Shown here one piece after another: positions 26,220 to 34,688 of a DNA stretch of 48,801 bases (positions within the stretch are counted from its first letter, which is position 1; the number at the start of each line of letters is the position of its first letter). The stretch is from positions 110,399 to 159,199 of the forward strand of contig NZ_LGCI01000010.1 of the NCBI RefSeq assembly GCF_001281525.1, in the 5' to 3' direction. The notes under the pieces were generated by a model, which did not search any database, was not told the DNA's origin, and saw only the letters and a list, made by a program, of their open reading frames with translations. Source of the stretch: Lysinibacillus macroides (GTDB lineage Bacteria; Bacillota; Bacilli; Bacillales_A; Planococcaceae). The position numbers were made by a program, and so were the translations under genes.

Positions 26220-26771
26220 CTATGCTATTGCTTCAATTAAGTGCGCTCTTTCTAAGCGACGACGAACAATGACACCAATCCATGCTGCAAGTACCGCTTT
26301 GACGATACCAACCACGATAAATGGTGCAACACCACCCATAAAGGCAGCTGTCCATGTATAATCTGCTACAATTTTTAACCACACTGTCCCAAACGCTAAT
26401 GTAACAATCATCCCAATGATATTCGCAATAATAGCTTGAGTAAATGTAATACCAAATTTATCTAAGTATAAGCCCATAATAATGGCTGTGGCAAGGAAGC
26501 CTACAATATATCCACCTGTTGGACCAACTAAAATTCCTAGTCCACCTGACATACCGCTAAATACAGGTAAACCTGCTGCCCCTAGTAAAATATATAATAG
26601 AACAGATAACGTGCCTAATCTTGTCCCTAAAATCGTCACGATAATTCCAACCGCTAACGTTTGACCTGTAATCGGGATAAGTGGTAGTGGGATTGTTACC
26701 TGTGCTAAAACTGCGATTATTGCTGCCCCAAATGCTGCTAAGACGTATTGATATGTACTTCCTTTTTTCAA
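26220..26771 (-). CDS. bioY: Biotin transporter BioY
   Basis: 183 residues, about six membrane helices. Family landmarks: IPLPLIPITGQTLAVG, the G-rich LGAAGLPVFSG followed by GGLGILVGPTGGYIVGF, and the basic C-terminal RRRLERA. It is the S-component of an energy-coupling-factor transporter and takes up biotin. Start is TTG at 26771, with GGGGAGG 10 bases upstream. Expression should be repressed by biotin through the BirA site just upstream. Confidence 0.95.
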   Translation of the reverse strand: MKKGSTYQYVLAAFGAAIIAVLAQVTIPLPLIPITGQTLAVGIIVTILGTRLGTLSVLLYILLGAAGLPVFSGMSGGLGILVGPTGGYIVGFLATAIIMGLYLDKFGITFTQAIIANIIGMIVTLAFGTVWLKIVADYTWTAAFMGGVAPFIVVGIVKAVLAAWIGVIVRRRLERAHLIEAIA

Positions 26772-26793
26772 TGTAAAAAGCCTCCCCTTGTGC

Positions 26794-26852
26794 GTTAACT
26801 AATAATAAAAATAAGTTAACACAAAGATAAAGCAAATGAAAACCATTGTCAA
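26794..26852 (-). promoter_or_regulatory. bioY promoter with BirA operator
   Basis: Minus strand: TTGACA (26847-26852), 17 bases, TATCTT (26824-26829). Immediately downstream GTTAAC at 26815-26820 and GTTAAC at 26794-26799 are separated by exactly 15 bases, and the left copy is preceded by TGT. This matches the known BirA operator form (TTGTTAAC-N15-GTTAACAA). BirA with biotinyl-AMP would block the start site. Confidence 0.85.
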
Positions 26853-26872
26853 TCTATTTTAGAATAAAAAAA

Positions 26873-26900
26873 GAAATTGCTAGTTTAGCCTAGCAACTTC
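26873..26900 (-). terminator. Terminator of the anti-sigma-type gene
   Basis: GAA-A-TTGCTAG pairs with CTAGCAA-C-TTC; on the minus strand it is followed by TTTTTTTATT. It lies 12 bases after the stop at 26913. Confidence 0.8.
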
Positions 26901-26912
26901 CTGTCAAAATCA

Positions 26913-27575
26913 TTACCATAAAGGTTCATTCATCGGGTCTTTTTCTTGTAGCTTAAACACATATGGCGCAATTTGATAATGGTAGAAGAACATGCCCACT
27001 AAAAAGAAAATGAGACCGATAACAAAATGTTGGAAAACATGCTGCAGCATAATCAACAAAGGTACTGGCATCGTCATCACACCACTGATTTGCATAGATT
27101 TTTTTGTGCGATATTGTTTTTGTCCACAATGAGGGCACACAATTTCACTATTTTTGCGATATAATTTACGTGCATCCTTCTCAGACCAACTCTCCCCACA
27201 TTCAATACAAACAGGTAAACCATACCCCTTTTTCAATAGATAGCGTTTGACCATAAATGTAGCTCCTATAAAAATGCTCAGTAAGATAAAGCCTCTTACA
27301 TAATCCGAATTAAAAAGTAACCACCAATGCCAAGTATCCGACTGTAGGCTAGCCGCCTGATGGCCTGAACTCTGTTGCCCCTTCTGTTGTGTCAAGATAT
27401 AGCTAAAACCGATAACAAAAATAGTAAAGGTAGCGAACACGATACGATACGTCCATTGACCACCCGCTTTGCGTTGAACTTTTCGTCGTGCTTTTTCCGC
27501 AATTACTTGTTTGCGCTGCTGTGAGAGCTTGACATCTTGTAGCTCCTTTAATACATCCTCTTTAAATTGATTCAT
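26913..27575 (-). CDS. Membrane zinc-ribbon protein, probable anti-sigma factor
   Basis: 220 residues from MNQFKEDVLKEL (GGGAGGTG 7 bases upstream). A cytosolic N-terminus of ~45 residues rich in Lys/Gln, a membrane helix (about 46-63), an extracellular loop, a second helix, then a treble-clef/zinc ribbon with CIECGESW and CPHCGQKQ, and two more helices. It overlaps the ECF sigma gene by 14 bases, the standard arrangement of a sigma and its anti-sigma. The sequence is unlike known anti-sigma families, so the role rests on context and on the parallel pair at 34689-36381. Confidence 0.65.
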   Translation of the reverse strand: MNQFKEDVLKELQDVKLSQQRKQVIAEKARRKVQRKAGGQWTYRIVFATFTIFVIGFSYILTQQKGQQSSGHQAASLQSDTWHWWLLFNSDYVRGFILLSIFIGATFMVKRYLLKKGYGLPVCIECGESWSEKDARKLYRKNSEIVCPHCGQKQYRTKKSMQISGVMTMPVPLLIMLQHVFQHFVIGLIFFLVGMFFYHYQIAPYVFKLQEKDPMNEPLW

Positions 27576-28080
27576 GGCGTAGCACCTCCCAATCAAAGTC
27601 ACCCATTGCTGTTGCCAGCTGTTTACGAGCTCGCTGTAATCTTGTGCGAATCGTTGCTTCCGGACAGTGTACAAGCTGTGCAATTTCCACTGTCGACATC
27701 TCCTCAAAATAATACAAAATCAAGACCTCTCGATAGGCAACTGATAATGTAAACAATGCCTCTACCAGCTCTTTTTTTACAGTTTTCTCTAGCATCTCCT
27801 TTTCAGGTGTCATAGCCGTTGTGCGTCCTGTGATCTTTTCAAACAATGTCAGTCGTTTACTTTTCCAACTCCGTAAATAATCGTGACTTCGATTAACCGT
27901 CATTTTCACTAAATATGTACGCAAGGATGCTTCCTGACGAAACTGTCCCTGCTTTTGATAAAAGGCGATGAACACATCTTGCACGATGTCCTCCGCCGTT
28001 GCCTTATTTTTTACATAGAGATAGGCGACCTTTAGTAAGTAATCACCGTGCTCCTCGATTATCTGTTCAATAGCCATCAT
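27562..28080 (-). CDS. ECF RNA polymerase sigma factor (first module)
   Basis: 172 residues. Region 2 spans about 8-75 (LLKVAYLYVKN, AEDIVQDVFIAFYQ, LRTYLVKMTVNRSHDYLRSWK) and region 4 about 110-160 (LSVAYREVLILYYFEEMSTVEIAQLVHCPEATIRTRL). It should direct transcription from TGAAAC/CGTC-type promoters and respond to envelope stress. The last codons (WEVLRHESI) carry the ribosome site and start of the anti-sigma gene. ATG at 28080 or 28077, both after AGGTGAGG. Confidence 0.92.
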   Translation of the reverse strand: MMAIEQIIEEHGDYLLKVAYLYVKNKATAEDIVQDVFIAFYQKQGQFRQEASLRTYLVKMTVNRSHDYLRSWKSKRLTLFEKITGRTTAMTPEKEMLEKTVKKELVEALFTLSVAYREVLILYYFEEMSTVEIAQLVHCPEATIRTRLQRARKQLATAMGDFDWEVLRHESI

Positions 28081-28104
28081 TGCCCTCACCTACTTTCTAC
28101 ACTA

Positions 28105-28133
28105 CTGACGGTCACCATAACGAATGCGATTCA
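28105..28133 (-). promoter_or_regulatory. ECF-type promoter of the first sigma gene
   Basis: Minus strand: TGAATC (28128-28133), 17-base spacer, CGTCAG (28105-28110), close to the TGAAAC-N16/17-CGTC form used by Bacillus extracytoplasmic sigma factors. It lies 25 bases before the coding start, so autoregulation is likely. Confidence 0.6.
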
Positions 28134-28144
28134 TTTTATCAAAA

Positions 28145-28175
28145 AAAATCCGTAATTTTTAAATCATTACGGATT
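28145..28175 (-). terminator. Terminator of the ABC transporter operon
   Basis: AAATCCGTAAT pairs perfectly with ATTACGGATTT; on the minus strand a run of T follows. It is 9 bases after the ATPase stop. Confidence 0.85.
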
Positions 28176-28183
28176 TCTTCAAG

Positions 28184-28939
28184 CTAAATACCTATTTTTT
28201 GCATCGTAGAGACAACTTTGACCATTCGATCGTCTAAATCAGCGCCTGTGAATCGAGGCAATCTCAGCTCATTCACGATAGCGCCATCAGACATAAAAAG
28301 GATACGCTCGGTTCTTGCGGCAATTTTTGGGTCATGTGTCACAAGCATAACCGTTGTGCCTTCCCTATTGATGGACGTTAATAAGTCCATGATTTCTTGT
28401 GCAGATGTAGAATTTAATGCGCCTGTGGGTTCGTCTCCAAAAATCACTTGTGGATTGCTGATCAAGGCGCGACAGATGCCTGCCCGTTGTAGCTGCCCAC
28501 CAGACACCTGTGTAATATCTCGCTTTGCTAAGTCTGCAATCCCCATTTTGTTCATGATCTGTAGTGCTCTTTCTGTCAAGGCCCTGACATTTTTTCGCTC
28601 ATCACGCATCGCAGGTAACAGAATATTATCAAGGATATTTAAGCTTTTTAGAAAGGTCGGCTGCTGAAAGACAAAGCCCATTTTCGTTCTACGCAAATCA
28701 GCCAGCTCTTTGTCACTTAATGTCGTTAAATCCATTCCATCAAAGATGACCTGACCTTGATCAATACTGTCCATCCCGCTAAGGGCATACAACAGTGTCG
28801 ATTTACCACAGCCTGATGGACCCATGATGGAAATAAACTCCCCTTCATTGATGGCAACTGATACATCCAGTAAAACGGGATGCTGTTCTTTGCCTACCTG
28901 AAACGTCTTTGCTATTTGCTCACCACTTACGATATTCAT
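28184..28939 (-). CDS. ABC transporter ATP-binding protein (MacB/BceA type)
   Basis: 251 residues. Walker A GPSGCGKST near 40-48, Q-loop FVFQQPTF, signature VSGGQLQRAG, Walker B VIFGDEPTGAL and H-loop VTHDPKIA. This is the MacB/LolD/BceA class that pairs with FtsX-type permeases; the permease lies 5 bases upstream in the same operon. Likely export or membrane-release of a lipophilic compound or peptide; substrate unknown. AAAGGAG precedes the ATG. Control is probably by the TetR-type gene upstream. Confidence 0.93.
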   Translation of the reverse strand: MNIVSGEQIAKTFQVGKEQHPVLLDVSVAINEGEFISIMGPSGCGKSTLLYALSGMDSIDQGQVIFDGMDLTTLSDKELADLRRTKMGFVFQQPTFLKSLNILDNILLPAMRDERKNVRALTERALQIMNKMGIADLAKRDITQVSGGQLQRAGICRALISNPQVIFGDEPTGALNSTSAQEIMDLLTSINREGTTVMLVTHDPKIAARTERILFMSDGAIVNELRLPRFTGADLDDRMVKVVSTMQKIGI

Positions 28940-28944
28940 AGGTT

Positions 28945-31263
28945 CTACTCCTTTATATGCTCAATAATTTTTACCTGCCCTGCCCTTGACGTACCAAATA
29001 GCGTAGCTAGCAGAACAACGCTTGTAAGCGCTAGCGGGCAAAAAACATACGCTGCTAGTGGATTAATCATAAAATCAAAGGAAGCCGCCCCGAATGAGGC
29101 AATGACCGTACTAGTTAAATATTCACCTAACGTGTTTGCGAGCAACGTCCCCATCGAGATAGCAAGCAGTAATACAAAAATCGAACGTGCCGCATATTGT
29201 GTAGCTATATCAACATTCGTGAATCCTAATGCCTTCATGATCGCGATGGGCGCTTGATCCTTCGCAATCAACATATTCATAAATAAGAATGTCACGAGCA
29301 CACACAGCAATAAGGCAATGACGAGTGCTGCACGAGCTGCCTTTTCGATGGCATGAATCGTCGTACCAAAAGTTTGATAAATATAATCATCAATACCTGA
29401 CACCTTGGCAAATGAGAAGGTTTTTGCATATTCCGCCCTTTTATCTGCAACAAGAGATGGATCTGCCATCGTACTATAGGCGACACTCCACATGCTATCC
29501 GTAGAATGGTCAGAGAAAGCTGCCTTCGCAGTCTTGCCGCCATTGGTAATATCTGAATAAATCCCGCTGACCCTCAAATTTTTCTTCTCTCCATTAATGA
29601 CCACTGCTAAACTATCGCCAACCTTTTTTTGAAGCTCCCTCGCATTGAGTACCGAAAGCGCTACTTCATTAGGGGCAATTGGAGCCTCTCCATGTGCATA
29701 TTCTAAGGGGAAGATCGTATGGTCACCCAGCTCTATTTTTAGGTTTTGCGCTGTTCCGTCCTCGGCAATCGTTGTGAACTTTTTCGTTGTCAAAACAGTG
29801 AAATTCTTGATGGCTGTGTCATGCTCAAGCGTATCGATCACCGCTGCCACCTGCTGTGCATTTTGCTTGCCTTGTGGGATATCGATTCGGATGTCACTAT
29901 TCCCAATGCCCATATACGTAATAAAGCTTTTAGCCGCAATCGTGTTGTGTAGATTTTGAGGGACGATGATAATAAATGTTGCTAATAATAGCACGGCAAG
30001 CATTGTCGCATAAAGACTTTTTCGCGCGAGCACATCCTTTATGCCAAGAAAAAGATTAATCGGAAGCCTTTTATTGGAGCTGAGGTTCAAAAATTTTGCA
30101 TGTTGCCCTTTTCCTTGCGTTGTACCGAAGCGAATAGCCTGTGTGGCTGATAGCTTGCGAAACTGTTTCAATACTGATTGTACATAGCCCATTATCACCA
30201 TAAATACGAGCAGCAATCCGAGACCAGTGAACAGCCAAATTTGTGAGCCATTGTCCGTTTCTCCCATGAACAAGCGAATATTTTCTAATAGCATATCTCG
30301 AAGCAAGAAAGAGCAGGCAAAACCAAGCAGGCAGCCAATTACAGCGATCACGCCATACTTGGCTAGATACATTTTCTGAATATCCTCCACGCGTAAGCCA
30401 ATCGCTTTCATCACACCGATTTCTCGAGCATCCTCTTCCATTTTAGTGAGCAAGGTAAAACGGATACACATAAAAGCAATAGCGACTACAAGGATGCTGA
30501 TAAGTAGGATGACAGCAATCATGAGCCCATCCGATATGGCATTCAGCATTTGAAAAAGCTGGTACGTAATGGTCGGTCCGTTTGCTTCGAGCCCTGCCCC
30601 CATATAGGCTTCTTCAAAACTCTTTAAATCCGCCAAATTTTTTAAACGAAACTCGATTAAATATTCAACTGTGCCTGCTCCCTGGATGGCTGCATAATCT
30701 TGTTCACTGACAAGAAAGCGTTTGGAGGAAGCCAGCATAGAATTCATCTGTGAATCCCTTAGAAACCCAGCTATTGTAAAGGTTTGATCATGAACCATCA
30801 CGGTATCACCCAAGTCGGCAATGCCGTCCTTCCAATAGCTTACAGGTACATAAATGTCACCATTGGACACTTCAATCACGTTTCCATCAAGGTCCAGTAA
30901 ATAATCAAATTGCTCACTTTGTGTGCTAAAACCATTGTCCTGCACACTATGTGCCAATGTGGTACCCGCAATATGGATCTTCGAGCCCTCCACATTTAGA
31001 AATTCATTCATTTGATATTCATCTACATATTTATTTTGCTCTGCAAATTCAGTAAGCCGCACTTGATCGATTTTCCCTGCATGCATCTGAAGAAAATGAG
31101 ACGTTTCTGCTTGCTTCATCAGCGTATCAATCGCACTTGTCAAATGGACGATCAGTACTGCTGATAATGTGACAAGCAAAGCCGCTGCCGCCACAAATAA
31201 TGTTGTCATACCTGTAATTAGCTTGCTATTTGCCATATCATTGCACACAATTTTCCAATACAT
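28945..31263 (-). CDS. FtsX-type ABC permease, two-domain
   Basis: 772 residues. N-terminal helix (about 17-40), a large outside domain to ~235, three helices (about 240-370), a helix near 415-435, a second outside domain (about 440-640), and three C-terminal helices (about 650-765). The duplicated FtsX layout with two large outside domains is that of type VII mechanotransmission-like permeases fused as one chain. CIRFTLLTKMEEDAREIGVMKAIG and PIAIMKALGF are the paired coupling helices. GAGGTGA lies 3 bases before the ATG. Confidence 0.92.
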   Translation of the reverse strand: MYWKIVCNDMANSKLITGMTTLFVAAAALLVTLSAVLIVHLTSAIDTLMKQAETSHFLQMHAGKIDQVRLTEFAEQNKYVDEYQMNEFLNVEGSKIHIAGTTLAHSVQDNGFSTQSEQFDYLLDLDGNVIEVSNGDIYVPVSYWKDGIADLGDTVMVHDQTFTIAGFLRDSQMNSMLASSKRFLVSEQDYAAIQGAGTVEYLIEFRLKNLADLKSFEEAYMGAGLEANGPTITYQLFQMLNAISDGLMIAVILLISILVVAIAFMCIRFTLLTKMEEDAREIGVMKAIGLRVEDIQKMYLAKYGVIAVIGCLLGFACSFLLRDMLLENIRLFMGETDNGSQIWLFTGLGLLLVFMVIMGYVQSVLKQFRKLSATQAIRFGTTQGKGQHAKFLNLSSNKRLPINLFLGIKDVLARKSLYATMLAVLLLATFIIIVPQNLHNTIAAKSFITYMGIGNSDIRIDIPQGKQNAQQVAAVIDTLEHDTAIKNFTVLTTKKFTTIAEDGTAQNLKIELGDHTIFPLEYAHGEAPIAPNEVALSVLNARELQKKVGDSLAVVINGEKKNLRVSGIYSDITNGGKTAKAAFSDHSTDSMWSVAYSTMADPSLVADKRAEYAKTFSFAKVSGIDDYIYQTFGTTIHAIEKAARAALVIALLLCVLVTFLFMNMLIAKDQAPIAIMKALGFTNVDIATQYAARSIFVLLLAISMGTLLANTLGEYLTSTVIASFGAASFDFMINPLAAYVFCPLALTSVVLLATLFGTSRAGQVKIIEHIKE

Positions 31264-31307
31264 AGGTCACCTCTTTGTAAGTTGTTAACCGTCATCAAAC
31301 CTCACAA

Positions 31308-31327
31308 GAACTAAAAAAACTTAGTTC
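31308..31327. promoter_or_regulatory. Inverted repeat upstream of the ABC permease, candidate TetR operator
   Basis: GAACTAA and TTAGTTC flank six bases, 45 bases upstream of the permease start and overlapping the last codons of the tetR-type gene. It could be an operator for the neighbouring TetR protein or a weak terminator; the stem is short and AT-rich. Confidence 0.35.
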
Positions 31328-31971
31328 GTACGGTCTTCTCCTTTATTTCCAAACATTTGCATCATATACAATAAGCTACCACTTTCCACCCCTAACATTC
31401 GTTCAATATTAAAAATCAATGCTGGAATACGGGTAGCTCGTTCCTCATCTGTCATCAAGACTAAATCATCATCGAAGACTGTATTGGTATATGCAATAAT
31501 CATTTCCATACACTCATAGGGATAAGGCGTTTGGTAAATACCTTGCTCAATGCCCTCTCGAATAATGGCAGTAAGGATTGGTGGTACTTGATTGATGACC
31601 ACTTGCTGTATTTTACGGTGCATCAAGGCATTTTGCGGCCTATGAACATGCTCCATCATTTCCTGTCCACCCTGTTCATTTTGCATATTCAATGCCATGA
31701 CAACGCGCAGTATACGCTCATTTACAGCTATATTTGTATCTGCTGCAACGGTTTTTGCCTTTGCGAGCATTTTACTTGTATAACGCTCAATCAGTGCATC
31801 CATAATATCTTCCTTGGATTTAAAATGATAATAAAGGGTGCCTCGAGCAATACCTACTTTTTCCAAAATATTACTTGTGCTAGTACCGTCAAACCCCTTC
31901 TGCGTAAATAATTCATCCGCTGCATCTAATATTTCATTTCTGCGCTCTTCTGCTTTTTTTATTTCTCTCAT
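31321..31971 (-). CDS. TetR-family transcriptional regulator
   Basis: 216 residues. N-terminal helix-turn-helix about 8-55 (RNEILDAADELFTQKGFDGTSTSNILEKVGIARGTLYYHFKSKEDIM), the full TetR signature, and an all-helical ligand domain. It lies just upstream of and in line with the ABC permease/ATPase genes, so it is likely their repressor. AAGGAG precedes the ATG. A partly symmetric GACAGGTAGTCGGTC on the minus strand about 25-40 bases upstream of the start could be its own operator; this is weak. Confidence 0.92.
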   Translation of the reverse strand: MREIKKAEERRNEILDAADELFTQKGFDGTSTSNILEKVGIARGTLYYHFKSKEDIMDALIERYTSKMLAKAKTVAADTNIAVNERILRVVMALNMQNEQGGQEMMEHVHRPQNALMHRKIQQVVINQVPPILTAIIREGIEQGIYQTPYPYECMEMIIAYTNTVFDDDLVLMTDEERATRIPALIFNIERMLGVESGSLLYMMQMFGNKGEDRTN

Positions 31972-32070
31972 TCATAAAACAACTCCTTATAATCGACCGA
32001 CTACCTGTCTATTAATTATGCTTTTATCTTAGCATAGGTCTGCTTAGGATGGCAATCATTTCTACAAAAA

Positions 32071-32095
32071 AAGAATCTGCTTTATGCAGATCCTT
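32071..32095 (-). terminator. Terminator of the DUF2975/HTH pair
   Basis: AAG-A-ATCTGC pairs with GCAGAT-C-CTT; on the minus strand seven T follow. The arm overlaps the stop codon of the HTH gene. Confidence 0.75.
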
Positions 32096-32315
32096 ACTTT
32101 TGTGTAGTCTCGTTCTTTTGATATTCCAAAATATCGCCAGGCTGACACTCTAATGCCTCGCAAATAGCCTCTAATGTCGAAAAACGAACAGCTTTAGCCT
32201 TACCATTTTTTAAAATTGAAAGGTTTGCCATTGTAATTCCTACTTTTTCTGAAAGCTCTGTAACACTCATTTTCCGTTTCGCCAGCATAACATCAATATT
32301 AATAATTATTGCCAT
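32094..32315 (-). CDS. Small Cro/C1-type HTH regulator (YozG-like)
   Basis: 73 residues from MAIIINIDVML, 5 bases after GAGGTGA (a GTG 9 bases earlier lies in that site). One XRE-type helix-turn-helix fills the protein: KRKMSVTELSEKVGITMANLSILKNGKAKAVRFSTLEAICEALEC. This YozG-like form with the conserved GDILEY end typically follows a DUF2975 membrane protein, as here (gap 10 bases). Probably autoregulates the pair. Confidence 0.88.
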   Translation of the reverse strand: MAIIINIDVMLAKRKMSVTELSEKVGITMANLSILKNGKAKAVRFSTLEAICEALECQPGDILEYQKNETTQK

Positions 32316-32325
32316 AGTAGTCACC

Positions 32326-32796
32326 TCAAACTGTTAAATCATTTTCTGATTTGATAGCAATGGCATTTTTCAAAAGCTTTTGAAGCACAGCCGCAAATAC
32401 TGCTATTACAAAGGAAGCAAAAATAATAACCATACCAATAATAATTAGTCCAGGTGCATCATCGACTTCGGCAACGTAGTAAATCAGCGGCATACCTATC
32501 ACATACAAACTACTAATAACAATTGCACAATATTTGATATTTATTAACGCGTTCACAGATCGTTCCGAAAAAGCAATGTTTTGATCAATATAGCTTAATA
32601 GCTTGAAAGCCATATATAGGGCTACAAAAAAAGCAATTGCTGCTCCATAGATGACCACTAAAGCAAATAAAGTTGTTTTTGGAAAATGCTGAATTGCTTC
32701 CTTGGCAATCCAAGGGACCCCTAGCAGACATAAGGCAAGAATGGGTAGCCCCATCAGCACAACAGCAGTCTTTAAGAACAGTGTTTGTCGTTTCAT
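32326..32796 (-). CDS. DUF2975 membrane protein
   Basis: 156 residues with four membrane helices (about 8-28, 42-65, 90-110, 115-140) and a polar loop DQNIAFSERSVNALINIKY, the most conserved part of this family. Function unknown; family members sit beside small HTH proteins, possibly as membrane sensors. Start MKRQTLF has GAGGTG 6 bases upstream. Confidence 0.85.
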   Translation of the reverse strand: MKRQTLFLKTAVVLMGLPILALCLLGVPWIAKEAIQHFPKTTLFALVVIYGAAIAFFVALYMAFKLLSYIDQNIAFSERSVNALINIKYCAIVISSLYVIGMPLIYYVAEVDDAPGLIIIGMVIIFASFVIAVFAAVLQKLLKNAIAIKSENDLTV

Positions 32797-32965
32797 ATAA
32801 CACACCTCATTGATTTATTGTCCAATTGACTTTATCATATAATTTATCGTTTTTCAATAAATTTTTATTGATTATTCAGCTTTCCATCCTTCTTTTAAGC
32901 AAGATAAACTGTTTATGAATGGATGAAAAACGATCATTATCATCAATTGCTTACAAGGTTTAAAC

Positions 32966-32991
32966 AAGGCATTTCATATGAGTAGTGCCTT
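32966..32991. terminator. Weak hairpin downstream of the GGDEF gene
   Basis: AAGGCA pairs with TGCCTT over a 14-base loop; the T-run is on the plus strand, where no gene ends. It may still end the minus-strand GGDEF transcript, but the downstream tract (GTTTAAACC) is poor. Confidence 0.3.
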
Positions 32992-32999
32992 TTTTTATT

Positions 33000-34448
33000 T
33001 TAAATACCATTTCCCATATTACAATCGTGGTTATAGTGTGTAATTTGGTTACGCCCATTTCGTTTAGACGTATAGAGCGCTTCATCAGCATATCGAATCA
33101 GTTCCTCCACTTGTACAATCTTCCCATTGTTATTGGTACTAACACCGATACTAAATGCCAATTGAACAACTTCCTCCTGGACAGTCAATGATAACGAGGA
33201 TAACGCTTGATAAAGGTTAGCAGCCATAGTTTGAATCGTTGCTCCATCCTTTACCTGGCTAAGCACAATAAATTCATCCCCACCAAAACGGGCAACAATG
33301 GATGGCACAGGCTGAAAAAAGTCCTTTAGGGTTTTAGCGGTAATCGTTAAAGCATCGTCGCCAAACAGATGGCCGTTCGTATCATTAATTTCCTTAAAAT
33401 GGTCTAAATCTACCATTATTAAGGCTAATGGCTGACTGCTTTTCGCTGCTGTTTCCACCATTTTTTCCGCGTGTTCATCAAAATAACGACGATTATAAAT
33501 ATTCGTTAACGGATCCATATACGCATTTTTTTCAAATTGCTTTTTATGATCTTTGTATTCCATTTCAAACAATACATGTGAATAGTTCTCCTGCTGCATT
33601 TCTAACAAAATATGAATATATTCTTTTTGTATTGCGCATAAAACCACTTTATTCCCTTGTTTCTCAATTAGCTTTACTAAGGAATTATAAATCATTTGAA
33701 GCATCGCTAAATCATTATTTTGTAAAGCATAATGCTTTGTTTTTTGATATAAATCAATCGCTTCATTGACACGGCCTTGCCTTTCACATAACAAAGCATA
33801 GGCATAAAATACCTCTAGTTGCACTTTTGAATAAGGTGGCTGGTCAATCGTTGCTAATAGCTCCTTTAATATCGTATTCGCCTTCGAAAATTCCTTTAGC
33901 TCAATATGCGCAACAGCTAAATTTGTTTTAGGATGAATAATGCCTGTATACGGCTTTTTATGCTTTACGTCAAAGGCATTGGCATAGTAAAGGCTTTTAA
34001 AGGCAAATTCCTTCGCTTTCTGATAATTCCCCATTGAAATTTCTAAATCACTAAGATTATTATAAAGTTTGCCTAAGCTTTCTACATGCTGAATATTTTC
34101 AGCAATTTTTAACCCCTTTAACATAAGCTCTTCCGATTTCTTTAAATGACCAAATGTTCCCCAATAAATAGAAGCAATATTGTAATATTGAATCACATCA
34201 ATCTCGCTGCCATATTGAAAAGTTAGCTCACGATATTGTTCAAGCACATTAATAGAAAGCTGTAAATCACCTGTTTGAAAATAACTGGCACAGCTATAGT
34301 TCAATAACAGGATTGCCTTGTCATACATACCAAGCTTAATAGCACTTTCGATTGCGGCACTACTGATTTCTATATATTCTAAAAAGCGATTCGCATTATA
34401 TAATTCATTAAGCGTAATCCAAAGTTCTTCAAATTCTTGTGTGTTCAT
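33000..34448 (-). CDS. TPR-GGDEF diguanylate cyclase
   Basis: 482 residues. The first ~300 residues are helical TPR-like repeats (paired helices such as YDKAILLLNYSCASYFQTG, LGKLYNNLSDLEISMGNYQKAKEFA). A complete GGDEF domain follows (DPLTNIYNRRYFDE, DLDHFKEINDTNGH, RFGGDEFIVLSQ, YADEALYTSKRNGRNQ). Active-site residues are intact, so cyclic-di-GMP synthesis is expected. The usual RxxD inhibitory site reads PVPS, so product inhibition by that route should be lost. Cytosolic, no membrane segment. Start at MNTQEF after AAGGAGG. Confidence 0.92.
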   Translation of the reverse strand: MNTQEFEELWITLNELYNANRFLEYIEISSAAIESAIKLGMYDKAILLLNYSCASYFQTGDLQLSINVLEQYRELTFQYGSEIDVIQYYNIASIYWGTFGHLKKSEELMLKGLKIAENIQHVESLGKLYNNLSDLEISMGNYQKAKEFAFKSLYYANAFDVKHKKPYTGIIHPKTNLAVAHIELKEFSKANTILKELLATIDQPPYSKVQLEVFYAYALLCERQGRVNEAIDLYQKTKHYALQNNDLAMLQMIYNSLVKLIEKQGNKVVLCAIQKEYIHILLEMQQENYSHVLFEMEYKDHKKQFEKNAYMDPLTNIYNRRYFDEHAEKMVETAAKSSQPLALIMVDLDHFKEINDTNGHLFGDDALTITAKTLKDFFQPVPSIVARFGGDEFIVLSQVKDGATIQTMAANLYQALSSLSLTVQEEVVQLAFSIGVSTNNNGKIVQVEELIRYADEALYTSKRNGRNQITHYNHDCNMGNGI

Positions 34449-34645
34449 ACCGCCCCTCCTTCTCTTCATCCTTACTTCTTTAATACTACCTGCACCAAAA
34501 AAATATTACAATTCTTTGGACTTATTTATTTTCCAAAATTTAAGTAATTAATCCTATTCATAAAAAGTATTAAATGGGAGGATCTACAATTTAATTATAT
34601 TATCTCCTTTAAGTTTCTTTAAAATGGTACATATAGAAGAGCAAA

Positions 34646-34675
34646 AAAACAAGTCTCTTGTATAAGACTTGTTTT
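34646..34675 (-). terminator. Terminator of the second sigma/anti-sigma operon
   Basis: AAACAAGTCT pairs with AGACTTGTTT; seven T follow on the minus strand. It is 14 bases beyond the stop at 34689. The rest of 34449-34645 has no gene. Confidence 0.85.
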
Positions 34676-34688
34676 AAAAAATAGTAGC

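Noticed and set aside
32820..32965. Promoter for the DUF2975 gene
   Set aside because: TTGAAA and TATGAT-like words are present on the minus strand but with wrong spacing.
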